In this document: positions 34,013 through 43,765 of the stretch, piece by piece
Layout of the letters: every line of letters starts with the position of its first letter
Numbering within the stretch: position 1 is the stretch's first letter
Made by a program: the position numbers and the translations under genes
Notes under the pieces: model-generated
What the model was told of the DNA's origin: nothing
Databases searched by the model: none
What the model saw: only the letters and a program-made list of their open reading frames with translations
From: JAEUKA01 sp044228505
GTDB lineage: Bacteria > Myxococcota_A > Polyangia > Palsa-1104 > JAEUJZ01
DNA: 64,000 nucleotides
Direction of reading: 5' to 3'
NCBI GenBank assembly: GCA_044228505.1
Contig: JBGAUT010000031.1
Location: 1-64,000, forward strand

Positions 34013-34819
34013 ATGCAAGGACCATTTTTCGAACTACTTCCAGTGTTGGGCGCAGTGATCGCGCTGTGCTGGATCCTGTCCGTGATCACCCATGAGTGTT
34101 CCTGGGTGGACCGCATCTGGTCGCTGACTCCGCCGGGCTTTGTCACCTATGTGGCGTATCGGGAGTCGTTTGCTGATCCTCGGCTGAACTTGATGGCGGT
34201 GCTCGTGACGCTGTGGGGTGCCCGACTGACCTACAACTTCGGGCGCAAAGGGGGCTACGGAAAAGGGGGAGAGGACTACCGCTGGCAGGTGCTGCGTGAT
34301 CGACTGGGGCCAGTGAAGTTTCAGATCTTCAACGCCACGTTTATCGCACCGTATCAAAACGTGCTGCTCTATCTGATCGCCGCTCCGGTCCATATCGCAT
34401 GGCTGCATCGCGGACAGCCGCTAGGAGCGCTGGATGTGGGGCTAGCGATCCTGTTTCTGACGCTGCTCGCGTTCGAGACGCTGGCCGATCAGCAGCAGTG
34501 GAACTTTCATTTACAAAAAAGCGCCCGCAAGCTGCGCGGTGAATCCGTCGGTGACGAGTTCCTATCGACCGGTTTGTTTCGCTACAGCCGCCACCCCAAC
34601 TACTTTTGCGAAATCGCGCAATGGTGGGTCTTTTACGCCATGGCGTGTGCGGTCAGCGGAACGTGGATCAACTGGACCGGTATTGGAGCAGTACTCCTCA
34701 CGCTGCTTTTTGATGGCTCGACCCGCTTCACAGAGGCAATCACCCGGAAGAAGTATCCCAGCTACGCGGACTATCAGCGCACCACGTCACGGCTGATTCC
34801 GCTGCCGCCCCGGACATAG
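34013..34819 (+). CDS. DUF1295 integral membrane protein (steroid 5-alpha-reductase-like)
   Basis: 268 residues with six or more membrane helices. The C-terminal half carries the conserved features of the 5-alpha-reductase/ICMT-like superfamily: WNFHLQKSARKLRG, then GLFRYSRHPNYFCEIAQWW, then FTEAITRKKYPSYADYQRTTSRLIP. The RHPNYF box contributes to cofactor binding in this superfamily. The N-terminal HECSWVDRIWSLTPPGF is typical of DUF1295. Members reduce or methylate lipid-like substrates; which is unknown here. Start ATG 34013. Convergent with the histone-deacetylase-like gene. Confidence 0.85.
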   Translation: MQGPFFELLPVLGAVIALCWILSVITHECSWVDRIWSLTPPGFVTYVAYRESFADPRLNLMAVLVTLWGARLTYNFGRKGGYGKGGEDYRWQVLRDRLGPVKFQIFNATFIAPYQNVLLYLIAAPVHIAWLHRGQPLGALDVGLAILFLTLLAFETLADQQQWNFHLQKSARKLRGESVGDEFLSTGLFRYSRHPNYFCEIAQWWVFYAMACAVSGTWINWTGIGAVLLTLLFDGSTRFTEAITRKKYPSYADYQRTTSRLIPLPPRT

Positions 34820-34849
34820 GGGCCCGGAACGACCGCAGCATGCGGAGTC

Positions 34850-36670
34850 CTACGTAGAGTGACGAGCCTCGACGGTAAATTGGCACTCTGCCAGGGTATG
34901 TTTGATCTGCTGCTCGTCCTCCGTGTGAGGAGACAGCCAGTACACCATCTCCTCGGCCTCCCATTGATAGGGAGTTCCTCCCAAGCGAACCCTGCCTTCC
35001 GCAAGCGCCGTTGAGGCATCGAGCAGAGACAGGTAAGACAGATCTCGGATCAGCGCCAGGAATCGCCCTTGACGCTCTGGATCGACGAAGCGAAAGCGAT
35101 GTCGAGCCGGATACGCGGTGTGAAAATAGGCCGGACGGTAGGCGACACCATGTAGACCCAGCCGACTCGCGACCCGTCCCAATACTTCGACCATTTCCCG
35201 CGCCACCCCGAGTCCAGGAGCATTCTGTCCGGGCAGTTGCGGACGCTGAACGGAAAACTGCGCTTGCGGATTGCGTAGGCTCAGCCAATGAACATAGAGA
35301 ACGGGCTCGTGCGCAACGTGCCGCTGTTCGACGCTGCAATCAATAAGCAACGACTCCTTGCCATCTTTGTCATGACCGTACAGATGCATGGTGTCGCCCC
35401 CGAAAGCAGAGCGCAGGATCTGAATTCGAAACTGCCCGTAACCAATCCGCCTGAGAAACGGTAGTACTCCGTAACGAGTCAGTCCGTATTCGAGTCCTTC
35501 CGGTGTGTAGTAGTCGAGCAGCCGCTTCCGCTCCACCGGGGCACCGAGCAGGTCCGCTAGGTCATCTTCTGTCAGTTCACTACTGCCGCCCAGCGCGGAT
35601 AAGGAAAGATCTTTGGCAATCGTCGCAAAGCGTGAACGGAGCGGATCATAGTCAGAAGGAATGCTCTGTTCGGAGTCGGCGGCGACCACCAGTGCGGTTC
35701 CTGCAAGTACCTTCCAGGCCTGCGGACTATAGCCTCCGCCTGGCAGCCACACCGTCGGCGTTTCGGGCAGTGCATGAGCGATCATGAGATCCCGAAAGCG
35801 GGCCCCGGACAGCGACAGACCCAGCTTACCGAGCCGATCTCCGCGCAAGACATCGCCACCGGCAATCACCAATAGCAAGTCGGGCTTGGGAATGCGTAAA
35901 AGGAGTGCCGACAGAGCGGCCAAATACCGACCGTCATCACAGCCTTCGGGAAGTAGTGTTTCATCGACCCGGCTCCGAGCAGCAGCAGAATCGGTCGCAC
36001 CAAGCGGTCCAAAATCCGATCCGGACAGAGAGCCAATAAAGACCTTTGGATCTTCGCAGACACAGTCCGCCGTGCCGTCGGGGGGATGGGCATCCAGATC
36101 CAGAATCACCACCTGTCCGGAAAAGCCTTCGCTGCGCACCACCGCAATCGCCACCGCGAGATCATTCCACACACACAGACCGCTACCGTGCTGCCGGGCT
36201 GCATGATGAAAGCCGCCATGAAGGTTGATCGCAGATCCCCCATTTCCGAGCACCCAGCGCGTCGCCTGCACTGTCGCTCCGCAGCCGAGCCGCATCGAGA
36301 GTAGCAGCTCATCCATCGGTAGCTCGGTCGGATCGGTAGCAAAGATGTGACCGAGCGTTTCTGGTTGGTTGACCGACTCCAAGTAGCTCGGACCATGAAC
36401 GCGCAGCAGATCCTCGTAGCGCACCCGCTCTGGACGACGTAGGACGCAGCGCGATAGCAAAGGATCCTCTTGGCACAACCACGCGACAAAATCGGCTCGT
36501 CGCGGCTCCCCCCCCATCCGTCCCTCGAACGCCGGCAGAGGTAACCGGTACGCTGGATCGTAGTAGACCGGAATCGAGCGGCTGAACACTTGGCCGAGCA
36601 CGCCCCCGATTCGCGTCGCAAACAGCCGTGACCTAAGCTCCTGTCCGAGCGCTCCAATCAGCCGTCGCAT
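34850..36670 (-). CDS. Histone-deacetylase-family protein with unknown C-terminal domain
   Basis: 606 residues. The N-terminal two thirds (about 35-355) are an acetoin-utilisation/HDAC-type arginase-fold deacetylase. Key residues are present: LHGGFHHA (active-site His pair, about 145-152), the zinc ligands of DLDAHPPDGT (about 188), the third ligand and LG motif in AGGDVLRGDRLGKLGLS, and the transition-state Tyr in LPGGGYS. The remaining roughly 220 residues, starting near LDYYTPEGLEYGLTRYG, match no domain I know. They include GQFRIQILRS and a C-terminal helix-rich part. ATG 36670 is chosen over 36694, which overlaps the pump gene stop. It lies 25 bp after czcA and probably ends that operon. 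Confidence 0.85.
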   Translation of the reverse strand: MRRLIGALGQELRSRLFATRIGGVLGQVFSRSIPVYYDPAYRLPLPAFEGRMGGEPRRADFVAWLCQEDPLLSRCVLRRPERVRYEDLLRVHGPSYLESVNQPETLGHIFATDPTELPMDELLLSMRLGCGATVQATRWVLGNGGSAINLHGGFHHAARQHGSGLCVWNDLAVAIAVVRSEGFSGQVVILDLDAHPPDGTADCVCEDPKVFIGSLSGSDFGPLGATDSAAARSRVDETLLPEGCDDGRYLAALSALLLRIPKPDLLLVIAGGDVLRGDRLGKLGLSLSGARFRDLMIAHALPETPTVWLPGGGYSPQAWKVLAGTALVVAADSEQSIPSDYDPLRSRFATIAKDLSLSALGGSSELTEDDLADLLGAPVERKRLLDYYTPEGLEYGLTRYGVLPFLRRIGYGQFRIQILRSAFGGDTMHLYGHDKDGKESLLIDCSVEQRHVAHEPVLYVHWLSLRNPQAQFSVQRPQLPGQNAPGLGVAREMVEVLGRVASRLGLHGVAYRPAYFHTAYPARHRFRFVDPERQGRFLALIRDLSYLSLLDASTALAEGRVRLGGTPYQWEAEEMVYWLSPHTEDEQQIKHTLAECQFTVEARHST

Positions 36671-36695
36671 TCGCTGCTCTCGCTTCCCAACCAAT

Positions 36696-39600
36696 CTACT
36701 CCGATTTCTCGGCAGACCCCAACACGACAGCGGGTGATTCCGCTGACTGTCTGCGCAACCGACGCGCCAGCGCTTGGTACAGCCGCGTCACGCCGGGATA
36801 AAGGCTCGGCAGGATAAGTAGCGTCAGCGCCGTCGAGGTCACCAGCCCACCAACCACCACGGTCGCGAGTGGTCTTTGCACCTCGGCCCCAACTCCTTGC
36901 GCCATGGCCATGGGAACAAAACCGAGCGCAGCCACCAGTGCCGTCACCATCACTGGACGCATCCGGGTCCGGGCAGCCTCGGCCGCAGCTTCCTTGGGAG
37001 TGTGACCTCGTCCCTCTAGTTCGAGCAGCCGCACCATCAGCACCACCCCGTTCAAGACCGCGATTCCCGACAGCGCGATAAAACCAATCGCTGCCGAGAT
37101 CGAAACGTGCATTCCCCGGGCCGCCAGCAGCAGCATGCCACCGGTGCCCGCAAACGGAACCGCCGAGAACAGAATCAGTGTTGGGCGAAGGCTCCCAAAC
37201 AGGCGCCACAGAACCCCCAAAATGATCAGCAGTACCACTGGAATCAACACGCCGAGTCGAGTGCGCGCCGCCTCGAAGGTCTCGTACTGACCACCCCAGC
37301 TCAGCCGATATCCGGGCGGAAGCTGGATCTCGCGCTTCACGCGCTCCTCGGCTCGATGGAGCAGCGTTCCCAGGTCGACCCCCCGGACGTTAAATCCCAC
37401 CATCAGCCGCCGCTCACCATTGTGATGCTGAATCAGTGTGGGGGTCGGCGTAAACGCGATCTCGGCCACCCGTCCGAGTGGCACACCTCCTCCTTCGGGC
37501 ATCGGCAGTGGCAACGCGCCCAGTCCGGCAGCATCCGGCACCACCACACCGAGCCGCAGCACCACCGGCAGTCGCACCGGCCCATCGTAGGTAGTCCCAA
37601 CGAGCAAACCACTGCGAATCGCTTGGACCGCAGCCAAGATTTCCCCCGTCGAGATTCCCGCGTTCGCGGCTTCAATCGGACGAGGCCGAACCTCGACCAA
37701 TGGCACGGCCGGTGGAGCCAACACCCGGACATCCTCGGCCCCAGGCTCACTGGAACAAGATTTGGCAACCGCATGAGCCAACTGCTCAATCTGCGTCAGA
37801 TCATCGCCATACACGCTGACCACCACATCGGTCACAGCCCCAGCGAGGATTTCGTTAAAACGCATCTGAATTGGCTGGGTAAACGATGGCTCACCGCCGG
37901 GTGCTTTGTCGGCCAGACACCGTTCCATCTCCTGAATCAGCGCCTCTCGGGACAGACCTGGCCTCCACTCGCTACGCGGCTTGAGCCCCACGAAGACATC
38001 AGCCTGCTCTAGCCCCATGATGTCGGTCGCAACCGCCGGACTACCGATGCGCGAGACCACATGACGAACTTCGGGAACGGTCCGTAAGACCCGCTCGACC
38101 TGACCTGCCTCGCGCACTGCACTTTCCAGCGAGATGTCGGCGCTCCGGGTGGTCTGGATCACCAAATCACCCTCGTCGAGCTGAGGCAAAAACTCGCTGC
38201 CACTTTGTACCACCAGCGTCACTCCCGATCCCAACAGTCCGAGTGCCAGCAGACCCACGAACAGCGGATGGCGCAGCGACCAGCCGAGCACGGGTCGATA
38301 GACTCGCTCCATCCCCCGAATTAGCAGCGGCGGCCGATGTTCTTCAAGATCCGCAGGACGCAGCAGCAATGCTGCCCCCGCTGGTATGAACAGCAGCGCC
38401 AGGAGTAGCGACGTAAACAGCGCACAAACCACCGTCACAGCCATCGGTCGAAACATCTTGCCCTCGACGCCATCGAGCAGCAGCACCGGCAGATAGACCA
38501 GCAAGATGATCATCACCGAAAACATCACTGGCTTTGCGACCTCTCCCGCACGACGAGAAACGGCATGAGCAGAGCCCTCGTTGTCACCAGGTAGCGCTTC
38601 TCCGGGATGATGAAACAGGTGCTCGATCATCACGACCGCGCCATCGACCAGGAGTCCAAAGTCGACCGCACCCAGGCTCATCAGATTGCCAGGCACCCCA
38701 GCCAGTACCATCGCCACCGCCGCCCCCAGCATCGACAGTGGAATCACCAGCGCGACGAGCAGCCCAGCCCGCCAACTCCCCAGTGTCAGCAGCAGCACCG
38801 CCGCAACCAATAGTCCACCTTCCAGCAGGTTTTTCCCGACGGTACGCAGGGTGGCAGAAACCAGCACGCTGCGATCGTAGATAACCTGGACTTTGACGTC
38901 GGGTGGCAACGTCGACGCTAGCTCTTTCATGCGCACATGGATGCCGCGTAGCACCTCGAGCGCATTTTCACCGCGCAGCATCTGCGCCATCAGATAGACC
39001 ACCTCGCCCTCACCGTCTTGCGTGGCTGCCCCGAGTCGTGGTGCCTCGCCCTCCGTCACCGTTGCCAAGTCACCGACAAGCAGACGCTGCGGGACCGCAT
39101 CAGCGGGTGTCGTCCGAGCCGAGTCGGGCAGTAGCAGCGCTGCCAGCTCCTCGGGACGATAGGGACGAAACACCGCCCGCAGCAGAGCCTGCCCCGAGCC
39201 CGATGGAACACTGGCTCCCGCCGTCGCGCCGATGCTATCGCGCAGACCTTGTTCCAGTCGGCTGAGCGACAATCCACGCGCCGCCAACCGCAGGGGATCG
39301 GCACGAACCTCGAGTCGTCGCTCACTTCCACCCCAGGTATTGACCTCGACGATACCTGGGCTTAGCCGCAGCCTCGGTGCGATCCGCCAAGTCGCCAGTT
39401 CGAGTAACTCGGCCAGCGTGCGCTTCGACGAGGTAATCGAAAAATGAAACACTTCGCCAAGTCCGCCGGTCAGCGGCCCAAGCGATGGCATCTCAACGCC
39501 AGGCGGTAGCACCACCGTCGCCAGTCGTTCCTGCGTGATCTGCCGGGCCGCCAGCGGTGGAGAGTCGTCGTCAAACACCGCCGTCACCGCCGAGATGCCA

Positions 39601-39875
39601 TAGCGTGAACTGCTGCGCAGCTCCAAGAGCCGAGGCATCCCACCGAGCGCCGTCTCAATCGGTCGCGTCACCAGTCGCTCGATCTCCTCCGGAGACAGCC
39701 CGGGCGCGGGGGTCAGCACCAGCACCTGATTGTTGGTGACGTCCGGGAGCGCATCCAGCTTGAGTCGCGCTGCCGTAAACCCAGCAATCACCACCAGCAC
39801 CAGCACCAACGCCAGCACCAGCCGTCGGTGCGTCACCGAGGCATGGACCAATCGAGCCGAACGAGAGCTACTCAT
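36696..39875 (-). CDS. czcA: Heavy-metal RND efflux pump, CzcA type
   Basis: 1059-residue inner-membrane proton/metal antiporter with 12 helices and two large periplasmic loops; it exports divalent cations across both membranes with its adaptor and outer-membrane partner. Helix 4 reads LMSLGAVDFGLLVDGAVVMIEH. The Asp-Asp-Glu triad (DFG...VDGA...E) is the CzcA (HME1, Co/Zn/Cd) signature, not the CusA copper pattern. LDALPDVTNNQV at about 32, ARQITQERLATVVLPPGV, and a C-terminal SGIAVLNGVVLM are also family marks. Its ATG overlaps the adaptor stop by 4 bp. It belongs to a leftward operon: response regulator, kinase, TolC-like protein, adaptor, pump, HDAC-like protein. Confidence 0.93.
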   Translation of the reverse strand: MSSSRSARLVHASVTHRRLVLALVLVLVVIAGFTAARLKLDALPDVTNNQVLVLTPAPGLSPEEIERLVTRPIETALGGMPRLLELRSSSRYGISAVTAVFDDDSPPLAARQITQERLATVVLPPGVEMPSLGPLTGGLGEVFHFSITSSKRTLAELLELATWRIAPRLRLSPGIVEVNTWGGSERRLEVRADPLRLAARGLSLSRLEQGLRDSIGATAGASVPSGSGQALLRAVFRPYRPEELAALLLPDSARTTPADAVPQRLLVGDLATVTEGEAPRLGAATQDGEGEVVYLMAQMLRGENALEVLRGIHVRMKELASTLPPDVKVQVIYDRSVLVSATLRTVGKNLLEGGLLVAAVLLLTLGSWRAGLLVALVIPLSMLGAAVAMVLAGVPGNLMSLGAVDFGLLVDGAVVMIEHLFHHPGEALPGDNEGSAHAVSRRAGEVAKPVMFSVMIILLVYLPVLLLDGVEGKMFRPMAVTVVCALFTSLLLALLFIPAGAALLLRPADLEEHRPPLLIRGMERVYRPVLGWSLRHPLFVGLLALGLLGSGVTLVVQSGSEFLPQLDEGDLVIQTTRSADISLESAVREAGQVERVLRTVPEVRHVVSRIGSPAVATDIMGLEQADVFVGLKPRSEWRPGLSREALIQEMERCLADKAPGGEPSFTQPIQMRFNEILAGAVTDVVVSVYGDDLTQIEQLAHAVAKSCSSEPGAEDVRVLAPPAVPLVEVRPRPIEAANAGISTGEILAAVQAIRSGLLVGTTYDGPVRLPVVLRLGVVVPDAAGLGALPLPMPEGGGVPLGRVAEIAFTPTPTLIQHHNGERRLMVGFNVRGVDLGTLLHRAEERVKREIQLPPGYRLSWGGQYETFEAARTRLGVLIPVVLLIILGVLWRLFGSLRPTLILFSAVPFAGTGGMLLLAARGMHVSISAAIGFIALSGIAVLNGVVLMVRLLELEGRGHTPKEAAAEAARTRMRPVMVTALVAALGFVPMAMAQGVGAEVQRPLATVVVGGLVTSTALTLLILPSLYPGVTRLYQALARRLRRQSAESPAVVLGSAEKSE

Positions 39876-41044
39876 GGCCGACCTCCCACAGCACTGCCCT
39901 CGGTGAGGCTCGGGTCGACCGCCACCCGATCGCTGCGCAGCAGCTCAGCAGGATCCACCGCCCGCAGCAAGGACTGCCCGGCGGCACTCGCCCACACCTT
40001 CACCGCAATGGTCTTCGACACCCCACTGCGCTGACGCAACACCATGACTTTGCCATCGCCCAGTCGCAGCGCTCGTCCGGGCACCAGCAAAAGGGGAGCC
40101 GACTCACCCGGCGAGGCATCGACCAGAACCCGCAGCCGACCACTCTGCCCCGGCAGTAGCGGCTCGGTGCTGGACGATTGCAGCCAGGCCAGCGTCATTC
40201 CGTCGCGAGGATCGATCACCGGGGCCCGCGAGATCAAGCTAAGTGGCCAGCTCCTGCCGTCGGATAGCAGTAGCTCATAACGAAGCTTGGCCGCACCCGC
40301 CGGGGGCAAACGGGCCTCGACACGGGTTGGGCCGGTACCCGCAATCCGTAACAGCGCGGGCGTCCCCGGCTCGACAAGCTGCCCGAGCGCCGCCGTGACG
40401 TGAGTCACCACACCGGCAATCGGGCTGCGCAACGTAACCCGGCCCGAGCCCTCGCTGATCGAATGAGCTTCCCCGACCGACAGACCGGCAGCTTGCAGCA
40501 CCGCTTGGGCCTCACGCTGCGCCGCCCCCGCTTCGGCCAGCGCTGCCGCCACCTCGGCCAGATCGGACAGTCGCGCCAGTCCTTCCCCACGCAAGCTGCT
40601 CAGTTGCTCTCGGCGCTCTTTGTGTGCCGCCAGTCGCAGTCCGGCGGCAATGTAGGCCCCTGCGGCGCGCAACACCTCGGGCATTCGCACCACGACCAGC
40701 GGATCTCCGACCGCCACGACCTGCCCAGGCTCGACATTCACCTGCATCACTTGGGCCCGGAAGGCCGGCATCACCTCGGCGCGATTCTGAGCCGAACCCA
40801 CCACCTGCGCGGGCACCTCCACCAGCAGCGCACCACTCGCCAGCTCGACCTGCGCCCACGCCAGCGAACGGAACTCGACCGGAGCGGCCACGGAAGCGGC
40901 AGGATGCGGCCCCGCAGTGCTCGCAGATGACACTGAAGTGTCACTCGTTGTGGCAGGGGCAGTCGCCGTCGGGGCTTCACTGCGAGTACAACCACCCAGA
41001 ACCAGCCAAACGAGCGTGGAAACACCAACCAAATAGCCGTTCAT
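39872..41044 (-). CDS. RND efflux periplasmic adaptor (CzcB/membrane-fusion protein)
   Basis: 390 residues. A lipobox VLGGC at about 15-19 predicts a lipid-anchored adaptor, followed by a Thr/Ala/Pro-rich spacer. It has a lipoyl/barrel-sandwich first half (FRAQVMQVNVEPGQVVAVGDPLVVVRMPEV), a helical hairpin (AGLRLAAHKERREQLSSLRGEGL...), the returning half (LRSPIAGVVTHVTAALGQLVEPG), and beta-barrel and membrane-proximal domains (GQSGRLRVLVDASPGESAPLLLVPGRAL). It bridges pump and outer-membrane channel. Both ends overlap neighbours by 4 bp, so the three pump genes are tightly coupled. No His-rich N-terminal metal sponge is present. Confidence 0.9.
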   Translation of the reverse strand: MNGYLVGVSTLVWLVLGGCTRSEAPTATAPATTSDTSVSSASTAGPHPAASVAAPVEFRSLAWAQVELASGALLVEVPAQVVGSAQNRAEVMPAFRAQVMQVNVEPGQVVAVGDPLVVVRMPEVLRAAGAYIAAGLRLAAHKERREQLSSLRGEGLARLSDLAEVAAALAEAGAAQREAQAVLQAAGLSVGEAHSISEGSGRVTLRSPIAGVVTHVTAALGQLVEPGTPALLRIAGTGPTRVEARLPPAGAAKLRYELLLSDGRSWPLSLISRAPVIDPRDGMTLAWLQSSSTEPLLPGQSGRLRVLVDASPGESAPLLLVPGRALRLGDGKVMVLRQRSGVSKTIAVKVWASAAGQSLLRAVDPAELLRSDRVAVDPSLTEGSAVGGRP

Positions 41045-42306
41045 CGTCCACTCTCCGCGTCAAAAAGTCCGAGTGCCGTCAGATACAAGGCCAAACGCTG
41101 ACGGCTACCTATCAGGTTGGCCCGCACCCGAGCCGATTGTGTCCGGGCTGCGACGTAGGCACGACGAGCCATCAAGACCTCCAAGATGGTGCCATCCCCA
41201 GCCGCGAGCAGCCGTTCCCGCAGCGCCACCTCACGGGCCGAAGACGGCAACAGCGTCTCGGTGATGAGCTTACCAAGCTCGCCAAAGTGGCTGACATCGT
41301 GCAGTGCTTGCCGTAGATCGGCTTGGGCCCCGCTCACCGCTGCTTCCGTCTGAACGCCGAGCCGTGCCGCCGCTGCGAGCTGATCGGCCCGCTCCCGCTG
41401 CCCACGCTCGAACGCCGGGAGACTCAACGACAGCGTGCCAAAGGCAGCCCAGGGCGCGGTCGGCTCGCGCAGCCACAGCGCCCCGACGTAGAGCTGGGTG
41501 CCACGCTGCGCCACCGTCTCCTCGGCCCGTGCCCGCTCGCTCTGTTCGGCCAGACGACGCATCGCCGGCTCCGGCAGCACCGTGAGCTTGCGAAGCGCCT
41601 CGGCGAGCAGGGTATCGGTGAGCACCGGCAGCCGTGGATCAACCGGCTGGCCACTGGCATGCAGCGCCCCACCCATCCCCAGCCACCGCGACAGTTGGAG
41701 GCCGAGCTCGACCACCTCACCTTCGGCGGCCAACCGCCGCCCTTGCACCTCGGCCAGATAGGTTCGTGCCGTGGCCACATCGACCTGAGTCGCCGCCCCG
41801 CCTTGGAACAGTCGCTCAGTCCGAAGCAGCGTCTGCCGCGCCAGCTCGACCTCCTCGTTGACGTTTTCCTCGGCCTGCTCGGCCCCCCACAGATCGCTCC
41901 ACAGCCGAGTCGCCCCGATCTGTTCCGCCAGCAGCGTCGCCTTCCACTCTGCCACCAGCGTCGCCTCTTCTAACTCGGCACTGCGACGTCGGGCTTTGGC
42001 ATACCCGGCCAGGTTTAGGCCCTGCTGAATCGACACCTGGACATCCGCTCCCTGTCCGCCCGTGTCGTTCCGATAGCCAGCTTGAACCGTGATCTGCGGG
42101 TTGTGGACGAGCGATCCGAGTCGTTGGTCTAAGCCCCGCTTGACTTTGAGTGCTGCCTCCACCGCACGGACTGTCGGGGCCGCCTCACAGCGCTTGAGCG
42201 TCTCGGCAAACGTGATCGACTGCTCAGCCGGATGCGCAAACACCGACGAGGCCCACAGCCAAGCCCACAGCCAAGCTGCCACACTGCGTAGATGGACAAA
42301 CCGCAT
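41041..42306 (-). CDS. TolC/CzcC-family outer-membrane efflux protein
   Basis: 421 residues with signal sequence (SVAAWLWAWLWASSVFAH). The duplicated TolC architecture is visible: long amphipathic helices alternating with short strands (ITFAETLKRCEAAPTVRAVEAALKVK, then the GYRNDTGGQGADVQVSIQQGLNLAGYAKAR strand region, then the repeat near GTLSLSLPAFERGQRERADQLAAAARLG). It forms the trimeric exit duct for the czcA-encoded pump. Start lies 67 bp after the sensor-kinase stop, and the stop overlaps the adaptor start by 4 bp. Confidence 0.9.
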   Translation of the reverse strand: MRFVHLRSVAAWLWAWLWASSVFAHPAEQSITFAETLKRCEAAPTVRAVEAALKVKRGLDQRLGSLVHNPQITVQAGYRNDTGGQGADVQVSIQQGLNLAGYAKARRRSAELEEATLVAEWKATLLAEQIGATRLWSDLWGAEQAEENVNEEVELARQTLLRTERLFQGGAATQVDVATARTYLAEVQGRRLAAEGEVVELGLQLSRWLGMGGALHASGQPVDPRLPVLTDTLLAEALRKLTVLPEPAMRRLAEQSERARAEETVAQRGTQLYVGALWLREPTAPWAAFGTLSLSLPAFERGQRERADQLAAAARLGVQTEAAVSGAQADLRQALHDVSHFGELGKLITETLLPSSAREVALRERLLAAGDGTILEVLMARRAYVAARTQSARVRANLIGSRQRLALYLTALGLFDAESGR

Positions 42307-42373
42307 GCCATACAGCTAACCGAGGTCGCAGCAGGCTGCATGAGGACTCTCTAAGAGCCTTCTTAATTTTGAA

Positions 42374-43765
42374 TCATCCCGTCGGTAGCTCGATCACGAA
42401 ACGGGCCCCGTGGTGGTTTTTTGCATCCAAAAACAGCCGCCCGGCATGCCTCGCCGCGATCTCTTGGGTGATGTTGAGCCCCAATCCGTGGCCGTGACCA
42501 TCGGGCTGCATCTGACCTGCGGGTCGGTCACAACGAAACGGCGAAAAAATGTGCGCTCGCAGCCCCTCGGGAACCCCAGGCCCTTCATCGCGCACGGCCA
42601 GTCGAACCTGGCCTGACTCGTGCTCGATTTCGACGTGAATGGTGCTTCCGCGGGGCGCATAACGCAGCGCGTTACTCAGCAGGTTGTCGAGCGCCTGCCG
42701 GAGCGCTGGGGCATGGGCACTCACCAGGACCTCTTCGCGGGCAGCAATCTCGATGAGCACGCCACGGGTCTCGGCTTCGGCTCGGGCCGCTTGGGCCGCT
42801 TCCTCGGCCAGTGAGCCCAGATTCACCGGGCTGCGATCCCACTCGGCTTGACTCATGGCTGATCGGTCGAGGAGCCGCTGACAGAGCGCACCGAGCCGCA
42901 CCACCTCACGTCGAACCTCATCAAGAGTTGCGCGCAGCTCGTCGATGGGCCGAGGCCGACGCAGTGCCAAATCAAGGCTGGTGCGCATCAGCCCAAGCGG
43001 TGTTCGTAGCTCATGAGCGGCATCGGCGAGCAGGCGCTCTTGACCGGCCCGCGCCCCTCGAAGCTTGGCGGTTGTCTCCCGCAGGACGTGGTTGAGCTCA
43101 CCGATCTCGTCCCGGGTCGGATCGTCAGCCAGGCTGTGTTCAAGCTGACCTTCTCGCAGTGCCCCAATGTGTTCGCTGAGCCGTCGCAACCGTGCCTTCA
43201 GCCGTCGTGCCTGAACCGCTTGCAAGGCAAACAGAAACACCCCGAACAGCGTCGCCAAGCTCAGGGTCGTCAGGTAGAACGCATTGGCCGAGCCATCAAG
43301 CTGTGCGAGCGATGCCGAGAGCCGCAGCGTGTACAGACCTCCGCGAGGTGCCGCTACCGTGACGAGCAGCACCCGAAAGCGGACCCCATCGCCACCCGCC
43401 TGCGTCGTCAACCGAGGTGACTGGCCGGCCACACCGGGATAAAGCAGCTCCTGCGACGGTGAGTTCAGGTCCGTTCGCGGGGGATAGCTCATCACCAAAC
43501 GACCATCGGGGCCAAACAGATCGCCCGTCGGAGCAAACAGCCGCACGCTATCGACGAGTGGTGAGGTCGCCATGTGCAAATGAACACGCCCACCCGGTCC
43601 GTCGAAGAGACTGACACTTTCGACGGCAGCTTGCGCCAAAAGAGCCCGATCGACGGCCGCTTCCAGGTGATGCCGAAACCAGCCTCCTGCGACGATCACA
43701 CCGAGGAGCACGCCGAGCGCAGGCACCGCCGCGCCGAGCAGCCACATTCGCGTCGCCAGCTTCAC
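42374..43765 (-). CDS. Sensor histidine kinase of a metal-responsive two-component system
   Basis: 463 residues. Helix 1 (WLLGAAVPALGVLLGVIVAGG), a periplasmic sensor of about 140 residues, helix 2 (FYLTTLSLATLFGVFLFALQ) and a HAMP linker precede the kinase core. The core has the H-box AAHELRTPLGLMRTSLDLAL, N-box LDNLLSNALRYAPRG, G1 DEGPGVPEG and G2 GHGLGLNI. The start is GTG 43765, which overlaps the regulator TGA (GTGA) and has AAGGAG upstream; longer frames read back into the regulator. The architecture is CzcS/CusS-like. The periplasmic sensor shows no obvious His/Met metal cluster, so the ligand is inferred from context. Confidence 0.9.
   Translation of the reverse strand: MKLATRMWLLGAAVPALGVLLGVIVAGGWFRHHLEAAVDRALLAQAAVESVSLFDGPGGRVHLHMATSPLVDSVRLFAPTGDLFGPDGRLVMSYPPRTDLNSPSQELLYPGVAGQSPRLTTQAGGDGVRFRVLLVTVAAPRGGLYTLRLSASLAQLDGSANAFYLTTLSLATLFGVFLFALQAVQARRLKARLRRLSEHIGALREGQLEHSLADDPTRDEIGELNHVLRETTAKLRGARAGQERLLADAAHELRTPLGLMRTSLDLALRRPRPIDELRATLDEVRREVVRLGALCQRLLDRSAMSQAEWDRSPVNLGSLAEEAAQAARAEAETRGVLIEIAAREEVLVSAHAPALRQALDNLLSNALRYAPRGSTIHVEIEHESGQVRLAVRDEGPGVPEGLRAHIFSPFRCDRPAGQMQPDGHGHGLGLNITQEIAARHAGRLFLDAKNHHGARFVIELPTG

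Noticed and set aside
36696..42306. Copper/silver CusCBA system
   Set aside because: Helix 4 of the pump has the DFG...VDGA...E pattern of CzcA-type divalent metal pumps, not the Met-lined copper pattern, and a CDF exporter is in the same block.
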